Positions 23,846-31,075 of a DNA stretch of 37,729 nt are shown here, in pieces. Source of the stretch: Akkermansiaceae bacterium UBA6138 (GTDB lineage Bacteria; Verrucomicrobiota; Verrucomicrobiia; Verrucomicrobiales; DEV007); NCBI GenBank assembly GCA_002422425.1, contig DIVG01000002.1, positions 1-37,729 of the forward strand, written 5' to 3'. The first letter of the stretch is position 1. Each line of letters opens with the position of its first letter. A program made the position numbers and the translations under genes. Under the pieces are notes generated by a model. That model was not told where the DNA came from. It worked only from the letters and a program-made list of their open reading frames with translations, and ran no database searches.

Positions 23846-25321
23846 ATGCTGCCCAAAAATCTCTCTCAGGAATGGTTTTCCAATCCCCGCGGTGATCTCC
23901 TCGCCGGCCTCGTTGTCGCTCTCGCCCTCATCCCCGAGGCGATCGCCTTTTCCATCATCGCCGGAGTGGATCCCAAAGTCGGCCTCTATGCCTCTTTCTG
24001 CATCGCGGTGGTGACGGCGTTCTTCGGCGGGCGGCCGGGCATGATCTCCGCCGCGACGGGAGCGATGGCGCTACTGATGGTGACCCTGGTGCGGGATCAC
24101 GGGCTGCAGTATCTGCTCGTCGCGACGCTGCTCACGGGAGTATTCCAGATTATTGCGGGTCTCGCCCGCATCGCGGCGGTGATGCGCTTTGTCTCAAAGT
24201 CGGTCATGACGGGCTTCGTCAATGCCCTCGCGATTCTCATTTTTATGGCGCAACTCCCCGAGTTCAAAGGTGCCGGCCTCACGATGTATGCGATGGTCGC
24301 GGGGGCTCTCGCGGTCATTTACCTTTTGCCGCGTTTCACCCGGGCAGTGCCGTCGCCCCTCGTTGCAATCATCGTCATGACGATCCTTGCGATCGTCTTT
24401 GAACTCGATGTTCGACGTGTCGGCGACCTCGGTGAGATCCCGAATTCACTCCCGATCTTCCTCTGGCCGCAGGTCGAGTGGACACTCGAGACGCTCCGGA
24501 TTGTGCTCCCCTATTCTCTCGGTCTCGCCGCCGTCGGGCTGCTCGAATCGTGGATGACCGCCCAGATCGTCGACGAGATGACTGATACCCCGAGCGACAA
24601 AAACCGGGAATCACGCGGCCAGGGTCTCGCCAATGTCGTCGCGGGTCTTTTCGGTGGCATGGCCGGTTGCGCCATGATTGGCCAATCTGTCATTAATGTA
24701 AAATCGGGCGGACGTGGCCGTCTCTCGACCTTGGTGGCGGGGATCTTTCTCCTCATCATGATCGTGGTGCTGAGCCCCTGGGTGAAACAAATCCCGATGC
24801 CGGCTCTCGTCGCGGTGATGATCATGGTCTCGATCGGGACCTTCTCGTGGGCCTCGTTCAAAAACATGCGACTGCATCCAAAGAGCTCCAGCATCGTGAT
24901 GCTCGCCACGACGATCACGGTGATCTTCACCCACAATCTCGCCATCGGCGTAGGCGTCGGGGTGCTTCTGAGCGCGCTATTCTTCGCCCGCAAGGTCTCG
25001 CAGGTGCTACGGGTCGTGAGCGTGCGCGAGGGCGAATGCCGCACCTACACGGTGAGCGGGCAGCTCTTTTTCGCCTCGTCCGAGACCTTTGTGAACGAAT
25101 TTGATTTCAAAGAGGTGCTTTCAAAGGCCATTATCGATGTGAGCCAGGCTCATTTCTGGGATCTCACGGCGGTCTCGTGCCTCGACAAAGTGGTCTTGAA
25201 ATTCCGTCGTGAGGGAACCGAAGTCGAGATCCTCGGTCTCAACGAAGCGAGCGCCACGCTAGTGGATCGCCTCGCCACGCACGACAAACCCGATGCGCTG
25301 GAGCGCATGCTCTCCCACTAA
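23846..25321 (+). CDS. SulP-family anion transporter with STAS domain
   Basis: A 491-aa inner-membrane transporter. The SLC26/SulP membrane domain (about 15-385) starts with the family signature DLLAGLVVALALIPEAIAF and contains KVGLYASF, GMISAATGA and a helix with NVVAGLFGGMAGCAMIGQS. The C-terminal STAS domain (about 395-491) ends a compact form of the protein. Its DLTAVSCLDKVV segment (439-450) takes the place of the anti-sigma-antagonist motif. The family moves sulfate, bicarbonate or other anions, often with sodium or protons; the substrate is not readable. The ATG at 23846 was chosen because it gives the normal short cytoplasmic N terminus; an in-frame ATG upstream adds 24 unlikely residues. 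The UspA gene follows after 29 nt. Confidence 0.93.
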   Translation: MLPKNLSQEWFSNPRGDLLAGLVVALALIPEAIAFSIIAGVDPKVGLYASFCIAVVTAFFGGRPGMISAATGAMALLMVTLVRDHGLQYLLVATLLTGVFQIIAGLARIAAVMRFVSKSVMTGFVNALAILIFMAQLPEFKGAGLTMYAMVAGALAVIYLLPRFTRAVPSPLVAIIVMTILAIVFELDVRRVGDLGEIPNSLPIFLWPQVEWTLETLRIVLPYSLGLAAVGLLESWMTAQIVDEMTDTPSDKNRESRGQGLANVVAGLFGGMAGCAMIGQSVINVKSGGRGRLSTLVAGIFLLIMIVVLSPWVKQIPMPALVAVMIMVSIGTFSWASFKNMRLHPKSSSIVMLATTITVIFTHNLAIGVGVGVLLSALFFARKVSQVLRVVSVREGECRTYTVSGQLFFASSETFVNEFDFKEVLSKAIIDVSQAHFWDLTAVSCLDKVVLKFRREGTEVEILGLNEASATLVDRLATHDKPDALERMLSH

Positions 25322-25350
25322 TCCGATCCCAACTCCTCCCGCACCATCCC

Positions 25351-26205
25351 ATGTCACACCTCCTCGCCTGCACCGACGGTTCGTCCTACGCTCCCAGCGT
25401 CTATCAGCACAGTGCCTGGGCCGCAGCCCGCATGGGCGCGGGGGTGAGGGTGCTCCACGTCATCGACCCGCACCGCGAGCGCGCGCCGGGCACCGATCTC
25501 ACGGGCATCATCGGCTTCGACGCCAGTCTCGAACTGACCGAGGAGCTCGTGAAATTTGAAGAAACCCGCGCCCGCATCGCGCGGCTCAAGGGCAACGCGA
25601 TCCTCGAAGATGCGGTGAAACAACTCGAAGCCGCCGGTATCGCCCCGGTCGAGACACGGCACCGCCACGGCTCCCTCGTCGAGACCCTCGCAGAGCTCGA
25701 GCCCGATGCAGAACTCGTCGTCATCGGGAAACGCGGCGAAGACTCGGGCCTCGCCAAGGCCCACCTCGGGCGGGAACTCGAGCGTGTCATCCGCACAAGC
25801 GTATGTCCCGTCCTCGTTGCTTCACGCGAATTCAAGCCGATTGAAAAATTTCTGATCGCCTATGATGGTGGCACCAGCATTCTCAAGGCGGTCGAATTTG
25901 TCCGCCATAATCCGCTCCTTGCAGGGCTGCCATGTCATCTCCTGCGCTCCGGCAAAGTCGAGGAAAGGGCTCTTAATGATCTTGAAGAGACTGCCACGAA
26001 ACTGCGCAAGGCCGGGTTCCAAGTGACCTGTTCGGCCCTTCCCGGCTCGGCCGAGGATGTCATCGCCACCGCCGTAAAAGAGCACGGCATCGATCTGCTC
26101 GTGATGGGTGCCTACGGACACAGTCCGATCAGGCAGTTTATCCTCGGCAGCACAACAACGACGATGGTCCGCACCTGCCACGTCCCGGTGCTGATGTTCC
26201 GGTAG
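25351..26205 (+). CDS. Tandem universal stress protein (UspA) domains
   Basis: A 284-aa cytoplasmic protein with two Usp domains (about 1-155 and 158-284). The second has the full ATP-binding pattern G-x2-G-x9-G-S/T in GAYGHSPIRQFILGST. The first has only GKRGEDSGLAKAHLGR, with altered spacing and no Ser/Thr, so it may not bind ATP. The start ACTDGSSYA holds the first-strand Asp. It lies 29 nt after a SulP transporter gene on the same strand, a pairing known from other bacteria. The Usp may modulate the transporter through its STAS domain or act in the same stress response; this is inference. Confidence 0.93.
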   Translation: MSHLLACTDGSSYAPSVYQHSAWAAARMGAGVRVLHVIDPHRERAPGTDLTGIIGFDASLELTEELVKFEETRARIARLKGNAILEDAVKQLEAAGIAPVETRHRHGSLVETLAELEPDAELVVIGKRGEDSGLAKAHLGRELERVIRTSVCPVLVASREFKPIEKFLIAYDGGTSILKAVEFVRHNPLLAGLPCHLLRSGKVEERALNDLEETATKLRKAGFQVTCSALPGSAEDVIATAVKEHGIDLLVMGAYGHSPIRQFILGSTTTTMVRTCHVPVLMFR

Positions 26206-26307
26206 GTGTTTTCCCGAAAATCCCATCGAAAGAGCAGCGCTCCGGGCATCGCGAAGCCGACGGCAAGGCCGGAGCAGGCAAGATAGTTGCCACCGGCACG
26301 ATCGCCA

Positions 26308-27045
26308 TTACGGCCGCTCCCGCAGCAGCGCCGTGAGAACGCCGTGGAGCAGTTTCACTTCCTTCTCCGATGCTGAAGTCCGGGAAAAAAGGCTGCGCAG
26401 AATCTTCACGGTAGTCGGTTTCAGGTCGCGGGTGAGAAAAAAGCCGCGTTCCTCGAGCGCTCCCTCGAGACGATCGAGGAACTGATCAAAGTCTCCGCGA
26501 CTGGCGGGAGCCGGGGATTCGGCGCAATCGGACTCCTTCCCGCCGAGCCTCGCCGCCGCGCCTTTCCATTCCCATCCGAAAAGGAGGACACACTGGGAAA
26601 GGTTGAGCGAACTGAATTCGGGGTTGGTCTCGAAGCGCATCAGCATCCCCGCCCGGGCGATGACGGTATTGTCGAGTCCCGAGGCCTCGGGTCCGAAAAT
26701 CACGGCGACGCGCGATCCGCCCGCACTCCACGTGGCGACCCGGGCCGAGGCTTCGCCCGAGGCGACCACCGGCACACCGAGAGAACGATCGCGCGCCGAG
26801 GTCGCGACGACGTGGTGGCAGTCAGCGATCGCGTCCTCAAGCGTCCCGAAGACCTCGACCGCTTCGAGCACGCTGTCCGCATCGGCGGCGGTGGCGACCG
26901 CAGCGGGATTCGGCCATCCGTCGCGCGGACGCACAAGCCGCAATTGCCGCAGGCCGCAGTTGAGCATGGCCCGCGCGCACATGCCGATGTTTTCTCCCAT
27001 TTGCGGTTCTACGAGAATGATGACGGGCTGGGGATTGATTGACAT
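26308..27045 (-). CDS. tRNA/rRNA 2'-O-methyltransferase, TrmJ-like (SPOUT)
   Basis: A 245-aa SPOUT enzyme. The SpoU/TrmJ motifs are GENIGMCARAM (18-27, motif 1), VAVIFGPEASGLDN (113-126, motif 2) and FSSLNLSQCV (144-153, motif 3), which together form the trefoil-knot SAM site. TrmJ methylates ribose at position 32 of tRNAs; the family also contains rRNA enzymes, so the target is inferred. The C-terminal extension (170-245) agrees with TrmJ rather than with the short TrmL. The ATG at 27045 fits family length; an upstream in-frame ATG at 27093 would overlap the zinc-ribbon gene on the other strand. Its start and that gene's ATG are only 25 nt apart. Confidence 0.9.
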   Translation of the reverse strand: MSINPQPVIILVEPQMGENIGMCARAMLNCGLRQLRLVRPRDGWPNPAAVATAADADSVLEAVEVFGTLEDAIADCHHVVATSARDRSLGVPVVASGEASARVATWSAGGSRVAVIFGPEASGLDNTVIARAGMLMRFETNPEFSSLNLSQCVLLFGWEWKGAAARLGGKESDCAESPAPASRGDFDQFLDRLEGALEERGFFLTRDLKPTTVKILRSLFSRTSASEKEVKLLHGVLTALLRERP

Positions 27046-27070
27046 AAAAGGCTGTGCGAAGGTTCCCACC

Positions 27071-27301
27071 ATGGAAGTCCCGAAAACCATCACCTGTGTC
27101 GATTGCGGGCAGTTGGCGCACCGACTGAGCTATCCTCCCGAGGAAGGCTGGGAAATCGGGGATTATGTCGCCTATCGTTGCTCGGGTTGCAACGACCGTT
27201 GGGATCTCGAGGTCTGCGACGAGGATGCGGCACCGACTTTTGTCTCCTATGCGTCGGAATTCCGCGCGATCCTTGAAGAACGGGGAAAGTCTCAGGTCTA
27301 A
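27071..27301 (+). CDS. Small zinc-ribbon protein
   Basis: A 76-aa protein with two CxxC knuckles, C9-V-D-C12 and C37-S-G-C40, 24 residues apart, which is the pattern of a zinc ribbon. The rest is acidic (for example DLEVCDEDAA), and a third Cys49 is present. The C terminus (59-72) is predicted helical. I do not recognise a named family. The start at 27071 is the first ATG of the ordered sequence; the frame runs further upstream only as the complement of the TrmJ gene. The DCC-family oxidoreductase gene starts 13 nt later, so both are probably translated from one mRNA. Confidence 0.75.
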   Translation: MEVPKTITCVDCGQLAHRLSYPPEEGWEIGDYVAYRCSGCNDRWDLEVCDEDAAPTFVSYASEFRAILEERGKSQV

Positions 27302-27314
27302 CGTTTCAAGTTTG

Positions 27315-27719
27315 ATGAAGAAGACACGTCATATCCTTTTGTTCGACAGCGATTGCCCGCTTTGTACGTTTCAGAGTCGGCTGCTTTCGTGGATGGACTG
27401 GTTTAATGTCGTCGAGATGGTGCCGCTGAACGATGCGCGGGCGGCGGCAATCGCGCCGGGGATCACGCGGGAGGATCTCCTTGAGGCGATCCACTGCATC
27501 ACGCCCGAGGGTGAGATCCATCGCGGCGCGCGGGCGATCCGTTTTCTCGGGATGCGCATCCCGCTGCTGGTGCCGACGGGTCTTTTTCTCTGGATTCCCG
27601 GAGTCATCAAAATCGCCGAGATCGTCTACGCTTTTATTTCGAAGCACCGCCTCGTTCTGAGCCGTCTTTTCGGCTGCAAGGGGGCCTGCGCGATCCTGCC
27701 GGAAAAGCGGGAAAATTGA
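27315..27719 (+). CDS. DCC-family (DUF393) thiol-disulfide oxidoreductase-like protein
   Basis: A 134-aa thioredoxin-fold-like protein. The family motif DSDCPLC is at residues 11-17, giving a CPLC pair (14-17). The rest of the family pattern is visible: a first strand HILLFDSD, a helix SRLLSWMDWF, and a hydrophobic helix (LLVPTGLFLWIPGVIKI, 84-100) that may sit at the membrane. The extra Cys pair C121-x3-C125 is near the C terminus. Such proteins are annotated as thiol-disulfide oxidoreductases, but few have been tested. The ATG at 27315 fits the family start. The end converges on the secretin-like gene with 2 nt between stops. Confidence 0.88.
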   Translation: MKKTRHILLFDSDCPLCTFQSRLLSWMDWFNVVEMVPLNDARAAAIAPGITREDLLEAIHCITPEGEIHRGARAIRFLGMRIPLLVPTGLFLWIPGVIKIAEIVYAFISKHRLVLSRLFGCKGACAILPEKREN

Positions 27720-27721
27720 GC

Positions 27722-28705
27722 TCACTCGGGATTTTTTTCCGGGACTGCGGTGCCGGGGGGACTGGCCTTAGCCTTCACCACGATCGCGGTGCTGCCGACG
27801 CTGAGATCTTTCGCTCCGAAGAAATGGCGATGGAAGCTATCGTCCGCCCCGGTGAATCCATAGAGGCGACCGACCTGATGATTCGCGACAGGCAGGGTGG
27901 TTTGGTAGGCTTTCAGATCGATGAGCTGCGGTTCCATCTCTGATCCGTCGATCTCGACTTTGAGGCGCGGCATCATGTCGAGATGAATAACGCCAACCTC
28001 GAGTCGCGGCCGGATGACGATGGAGGTGGAAATGCGGGTCGTCGAGATGATGGGAAGACTGACCCCGCCAGCATTAATAAAGGGAGCGAAGAAAAGCGGA
28101 TCGCCGACCTGCCCGTTCACCGGCACGCTGCCGATCCCGCCCGAGGGGAGTAGGGCAGAACCGTAGTGGATGAATCCCTCGAAGGCGGTCGACTCGGTGT
28201 TGATATCCAGGGTGATGGAGCTGTCGGGGTTGACGGTGCTGACGCTCTCGCTCGTGACGCCGACATGGCGCGTACGGAACTCGGTCGGGGTGGCGGGGAC
28301 GACCCCGGTGACGGTGCCGTTCGGACCGACCATGATCGTGGGCGGGGCGAAGGCAGCGGGAAAAGGGACTTCCTGCCCCACCGTGAGGGAAGTCCTTCGA
28401 GCGGGCAGCCCGGTGACGAACTGAAAGTCGAGGGCGACGGCGGCGGGCGGAAATTGCGCCGCGGCGATGGCCTGCTCGGCGGCGAGGATGCCCCCGACCG
28501 TGTCAATGACGAGAACGGCACCCTTGTTCGCGAGCATGAGGAATTTCCCCTGCGGACTGAGGACGGGCTCGAGGATAGGCTTCACCTGTTCAAGCGGGGC
28601 AAAGCTGACATCGATCTCCTTTTTCAGGGTCGGCTCCGCTAAAATCGGGGAGGTCATTCCCGCGATGATCGCTGTTAGCAAAGGGAGGATGTGCCTTGTG
28701 CCCAT
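27722..28705 (-). CDS. Short secretin-like exported protein
   Basis: A 327-aa protein with a signal peptide (1-23). Residues 32-84 resemble the short NolW/N1-type ring domain of secretins, with LEPVLSPQGKFLMLANKG followed by VLVIDT. Residues 88-315 are all-beta and resemble a secretin barrel region: ALDFQFVTG, then TVGQEVPFP, a Ser/Thr- and Gly-rich middle, and RISTSIVIRPRLE. No N0 domain is present and the size is about half that of a GspD or PilQ, so it may not form a complete outer-membrane pore. No other type II or type IV pilus gene is near. The ATG at 28705 starts the signal peptide. An alternative is a structural beta-protein derived from a secretin. Confidence 0.55.
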   Translation of the reverse strand: MGTRHILPLLTAIIAGMTSPILAEPTLKKEIDVSFAPLEQVKPILEPVLSPQGKFLMLANKGAVLVIDTVGGILAAEQAIAAAQFPPAAVALDFQFVTGLPARRTSLTVGQEVPFPAAFAPPTIMVGPNGTVTGVVPATPTEFRTRHVGVTSESVSTVNPDSSITLDINTESTAFEGFIHYGSALLPSGGIGSVPVNGQVGDPLFFAPFINAGGVSLPIISTTRISTSIVIRPRLEVGVIHLDMMPRLKVEIDGSEMEPQLIDLKAYQTTLPVANHQVGRLYGFTGADDSFHRHFFGAKDLSVGSTAIVVKAKASPPGTAVPEKNPE

Positions 28706-28748
28706 GCCGCCAGTATCGCAGAACCCGCCCGCAAACGGAAGGGCAATC

Positions 28749-29099
28749 TTACAGCAGCGCCCTCGCCCATTCCTCTTCCCGGAATCCGACGAGGCTGCGG
28801 TCTCCATTGAGGAGGAAGGGCCGCTTGACGAGATTCCCGTTCGCAGCGAGCAGAGCGAGGGCCTCGTCAGTGGAGAGCGAGGGCAGCCTGTCCTTAATGC
28901 CGAGTGCCCGGTAATCCTGTCCCGAGGTATTGAAGAGCCTCCGCAGCTCCCCATCATAGCAGGCGAGCATGCGTTGCAGTTCGTCAGGCGAAGGCGGTGT
29001 CTCGCGAATGGGGATCTCTTCAAAAACGAGGCCGTTTTCACGAAGCCATTTCACGGCTTTCCGGCAGGTGTCGCACTTGGCGTAGGTGTGGATTTTCAT
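28749..29099 (-). CDS. ArsC/Spx-family thioredoxin-fold protein
   Basis: A 116-aa protein of the arsenate reductase/Spx family. It starts with KIHTYAKCDTCRKAVKWL and has a C9-D-T-C12 pair like Spx rather than the single Cys of glutaredoxin-linked ArsC. Arg93 in LVKRPFLL is the conserved basic residue of the family. Either a reductase or an Spx-like regulator is possible; the neighbours are not arsenic genes. It lies 43 nt upstream of the secretin-like start, on the same strand. Confidence 0.85.
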   Translation of the reverse strand: MKIHTYAKCDTCRKAVKWLRENGLVFEEIPIRETPPSPDELQRMLACYDGELRRLFNTSGQDYRALGIKDRLPSLSTDEALALLAANGNLVKRPFLLNGDRSLVGFREEEWARALL

Positions 29100-29123
29100 G
29101 GAAAAACGTGAGGGTGAAAGAGA

Positions 29124-29151
29124 AAGGGTGACCCGTCACCGGATCACCCTT
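29124..29151 (-). terminator. Rho-independent terminator of the MFS gene
   Basis: AAGGGTGA (29124-29131) pairs perfectly with TCACCCTT (29144-29151) around a 12-nt loop, about 30 nt past the MFS stop. On the minus strand the stem is followed by a T-rich tail (TTTCTCTTTC). Confidence 0.6.
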
Positions 29152-29179
29152 CGAAGTTTCGTTCTTTTCGGATCGCGGA

Positions 29180-30811
29180 TCAATGCCCGTCACCAATGAC
29201 GACAGGCTTATATCCGCCTCTCGACTTGAAGTAGAGGAAGAGTCCGATGAAAGCGAGCAACATGATCGTCGGGAAGATCGCAATCTTCGCGAGCGAATGC
29301 TTCGGAGAATCTTCACCGATCTTCGCCACTTCGGCCTTCACCGCTTCCGCTTTGGCAGAATCGGTCACCTTGGCGATTTCGGCATCGATCGCGGCACTGT
29401 CCACGGTGCTGTAGCTGCCGAAGAGGCCTTCGCTTGTGGTCACTGCCTTGAGCGTGGGAACACCGTCAACCGTCTCCACAATGGCGGGGAGGGTGTTGCG
29501 GACGAGTTCGCTCTCGGCAAGTTCGCTCTTCTGGGTGTTGATCTGGAAAAGACCAAGCAGCGGGAAGCCGATCGCCCCGCAGGCGAGCATCCCGATGCCG
29601 GAGATCGCATTGAGGGTGAGCGCACCGCCCTTGGGCGTCTGCTCGGAAACGATCCCGAGCATGGTGGGCCAGAAGAAGGTCTTCCCGAGGCCGTAGAGAG
29701 TCGCCGCAACAATGAGAACAGCCGCCTGGGCAGTGCTCAGCCAGATGAGGCCGGCAATTGCGAGGATCGCGGAGACGATGAGAAGACCCAGCGGAGTGAG
29801 AGCATGAATGATAGGCCCGGCGAAAAAGCGAAGCACAAGCATGATCAGTGAGGTGTAGATGAGCACTGCCACTGGCGGGAAGCCATTCTGCTTAGCAATC
29901 GAGGCCATTGCCTCGGTGATCCAGCCATCGGTCCCGATCTCGGTGATGGCGAGGGGCATCATAATGAGGACGAGCACGGCCATGAGTCCGCGACCGGCCG
30001 ACTTCGTGTAGAGGCCCATGGCCACGGCGGAGATGACCCCGACGACGATACCGATGATCCACGAGGCTTTGTGGGTAAGGTCCGGAGCAATACCGGCCTC
30101 GCGGCAGAAAATCGAGATCTGCAGACCGACAAGAGTCCCGGTGACGAGGGCGCCGAAGGCACCGAACTCACCAAGCATGTCGCGGTAGCTGACGCCCGAA
30201 GAGACCCGCTCACTCACGGGAAACTTCTGCCCGATAAGCATGAAACCGTAAATAAGGGCGGGCACGGCGATGATGCCGACATTGATTGCCCACGGGGCAT
30301 TCTCAAGCGCCTTGTCGAGAATGATAACGATGATGCCCATGAGGACGAGACCGCCCGGCCAGGCCGCGTGAAGGATATTGAGCCACTTCGTTTTCTCCTT
30401 GCTGAAGATCGTGGCGACGACCGGGTTGATGAAGGCCTCGACCGAGCCGTTCCCGAGAGCGGCGATGAGACTGCCGACGACGAGCAGATTGTAGGCGAGG
30501 TCTGTGTTGCCTCCCTTTGAGATGAAGTAGGCGCTGACGCCGAGGATCGCCCAGATGATGTGGCTGCCGCAGGCAAAGAGCATCGCAGCCTTGTAACCGA
30601 CCTTGTCGATAAAGAGGCTGAAGAGGATGATGCTCACCGCGAAAGGCCAGATACCGATCCCGGCGAGGATCCCTAGCTGCTGCTTGTCGAGGTTGAACTC
30701 CGCTCCCCACACTCCGAGCAGCTCAAGTCGGCCGACGAAGGCGAAGCCGGTCGTGATCAGGGCGATGAAACACCCCCAGAAGAGGATGGGTGAATGATTT
30801 TCTTTACTCAT
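29180..30811 (-). CDS. MFS transporter with a large loop before the last helix
   Basis: A 543-aa membrane transporter of the major facilitator superfamily. At least eleven hydrophobic helices cover residues 10-425. VGYKAAMLFACG after helix 2 is an MFS loop 2-3 segment. The last helix (510-528) is separated by a soluble insertion of about 85 residues (425-508), rich in Ala, Glu, Lys and Asp (AKAEAVKAEVAKIG), which should be exposed. This makes the protein longer than the usual 400-450 aa. The start is ATG at 30811. The substrate cannot be told; sugar or nucleoside transport would fit. It is divergent from the ATPase gene, with repeats in the shared upstream region, and ends at a clear terminator. 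Confidence 0.88.
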   Translation of the reverse strand: MSKENHSPILFWGCFIALITTGFAFVGRLELLGVWGAEFNLDKQQLGILAGIGIWPFAVSIILFSLFIDKVGYKAAMLFACGSHIIWAILGVSAYFISKGGNTDLAYNLLVVGSLIAALGNGSVEAFINPVVATIFSKEKTKWLNILHAAWPGGLVLMGIIVIILDKALENAPWAINVGIIAVPALIYGFMLIGQKFPVSERVSSGVSYRDMLGEFGAFGALVTGTLVGLQISIFCREAGIAPDLTHKASWIIGIVVGVISAVAMGLYTKSAGRGLMAVLVLIMMPLAITEIGTDGWITEAMASIAKQNGFPPVAVLIYTSLIMLVLRFFAGPIIHALTPLGLLIVSAILAIAGLIWLSTAQAAVLIVAATLYGLGKTFFWPTMLGIVSEQTPKGGALTLNAISGIGMLACGAIGFPLLGLFQINTQKSELAESELVRNTLPAIVETVDGVPTLKAVTTSEGLFGSYSTVDSAAIDAEIAKVTDSAKAEAVKAEVAKIGEDSPKHSLAKIAIFPTIMLLAFIGLFLYFKSRGGYKPVVIGDGH

Positions 30812-30888
30812 AGTTTTCAGGTTTTCGAAAAAGCCCCCCGCGAAGAAGATTGAAACTCGCGAGAGGGCGGTCGCTTCTTAACAAACGG

Positions 30889-30914
30889 CGCGTTTTCCAC
30901 AAGCAGAAAACGCG
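30889..30914. repeat. 8-bp inverted repeat upstream of the MFS gene
   Basis: CGCGTTTT (30889-30896) and AAAACGCG (30907-30914) are perfectly inverted around a 10-nt centre, 78 nt upstream of the MFS start. It could be an operator or an mRNA leader hairpin. Confidence 0.5.
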
Positions 30915-30950
30915 ACAAAATCGCGCCAATCCTCGCAAAGAGGCCTGCTT

Positions 30951-30986
30951 CCACGCCAAATGCCACGCCAAATGCCACGGCAAACC
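30951..30986. repeat. 12-bp tandem repeat, three copies
   Basis: CCACGCCAAATG occurs at 30951-30962 and 30963-30974, and a third copy at 30975-30986 differs at three positions (CCACGGCAAACC). It lies in the divergent region between the MFS gene (minus) and the ATPase gene (plus), so it may be an iteron-like regulator binding site. Confidence 0.7.
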
Positions 30987-31021
30987 CAATAGTTAAGGTT
31001 TCTTATCAAAAATATTGAAAC

Positions 31022-31050
31022 TTGCATTTTTGAAAGTTTTATATGATAAT
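31022..31050 (+). promoter_or_regulatory. Candidate promoter of the ATPase gene
   Basis: TTGCAT (31022-31027) and GATAAT (31045-31050) are 17 nt apart in an AT-rich stretch. Transcription would start near 31057, so the downstream ATG at 31076 rather than the one at 31043 would be used. Confidence 0.4.
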
Positions 31051-31075
31051 TCGAATAATTGCTGTGAATAACAAC

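Noticed and set aside
23590..23856. An 88-codon minus-strand frame between the DUF1460-like and SulP genes
   Set aside because: It overlaps the start of SulP, has no recognisable domain and no signal for expression.
26206..26310. A minus-strand stretch after the trmJ-like gene reading as a short hydrophobic segment (GLAVGFAMPGALLF), plus a GCTCCGG/CCGGAGC stem
   Set aside because: It has no start codon in that frame and runs antisense into the Usp gene, so it is probably a remnant or chance. The stem lacks a T-rich tail for a terminator.
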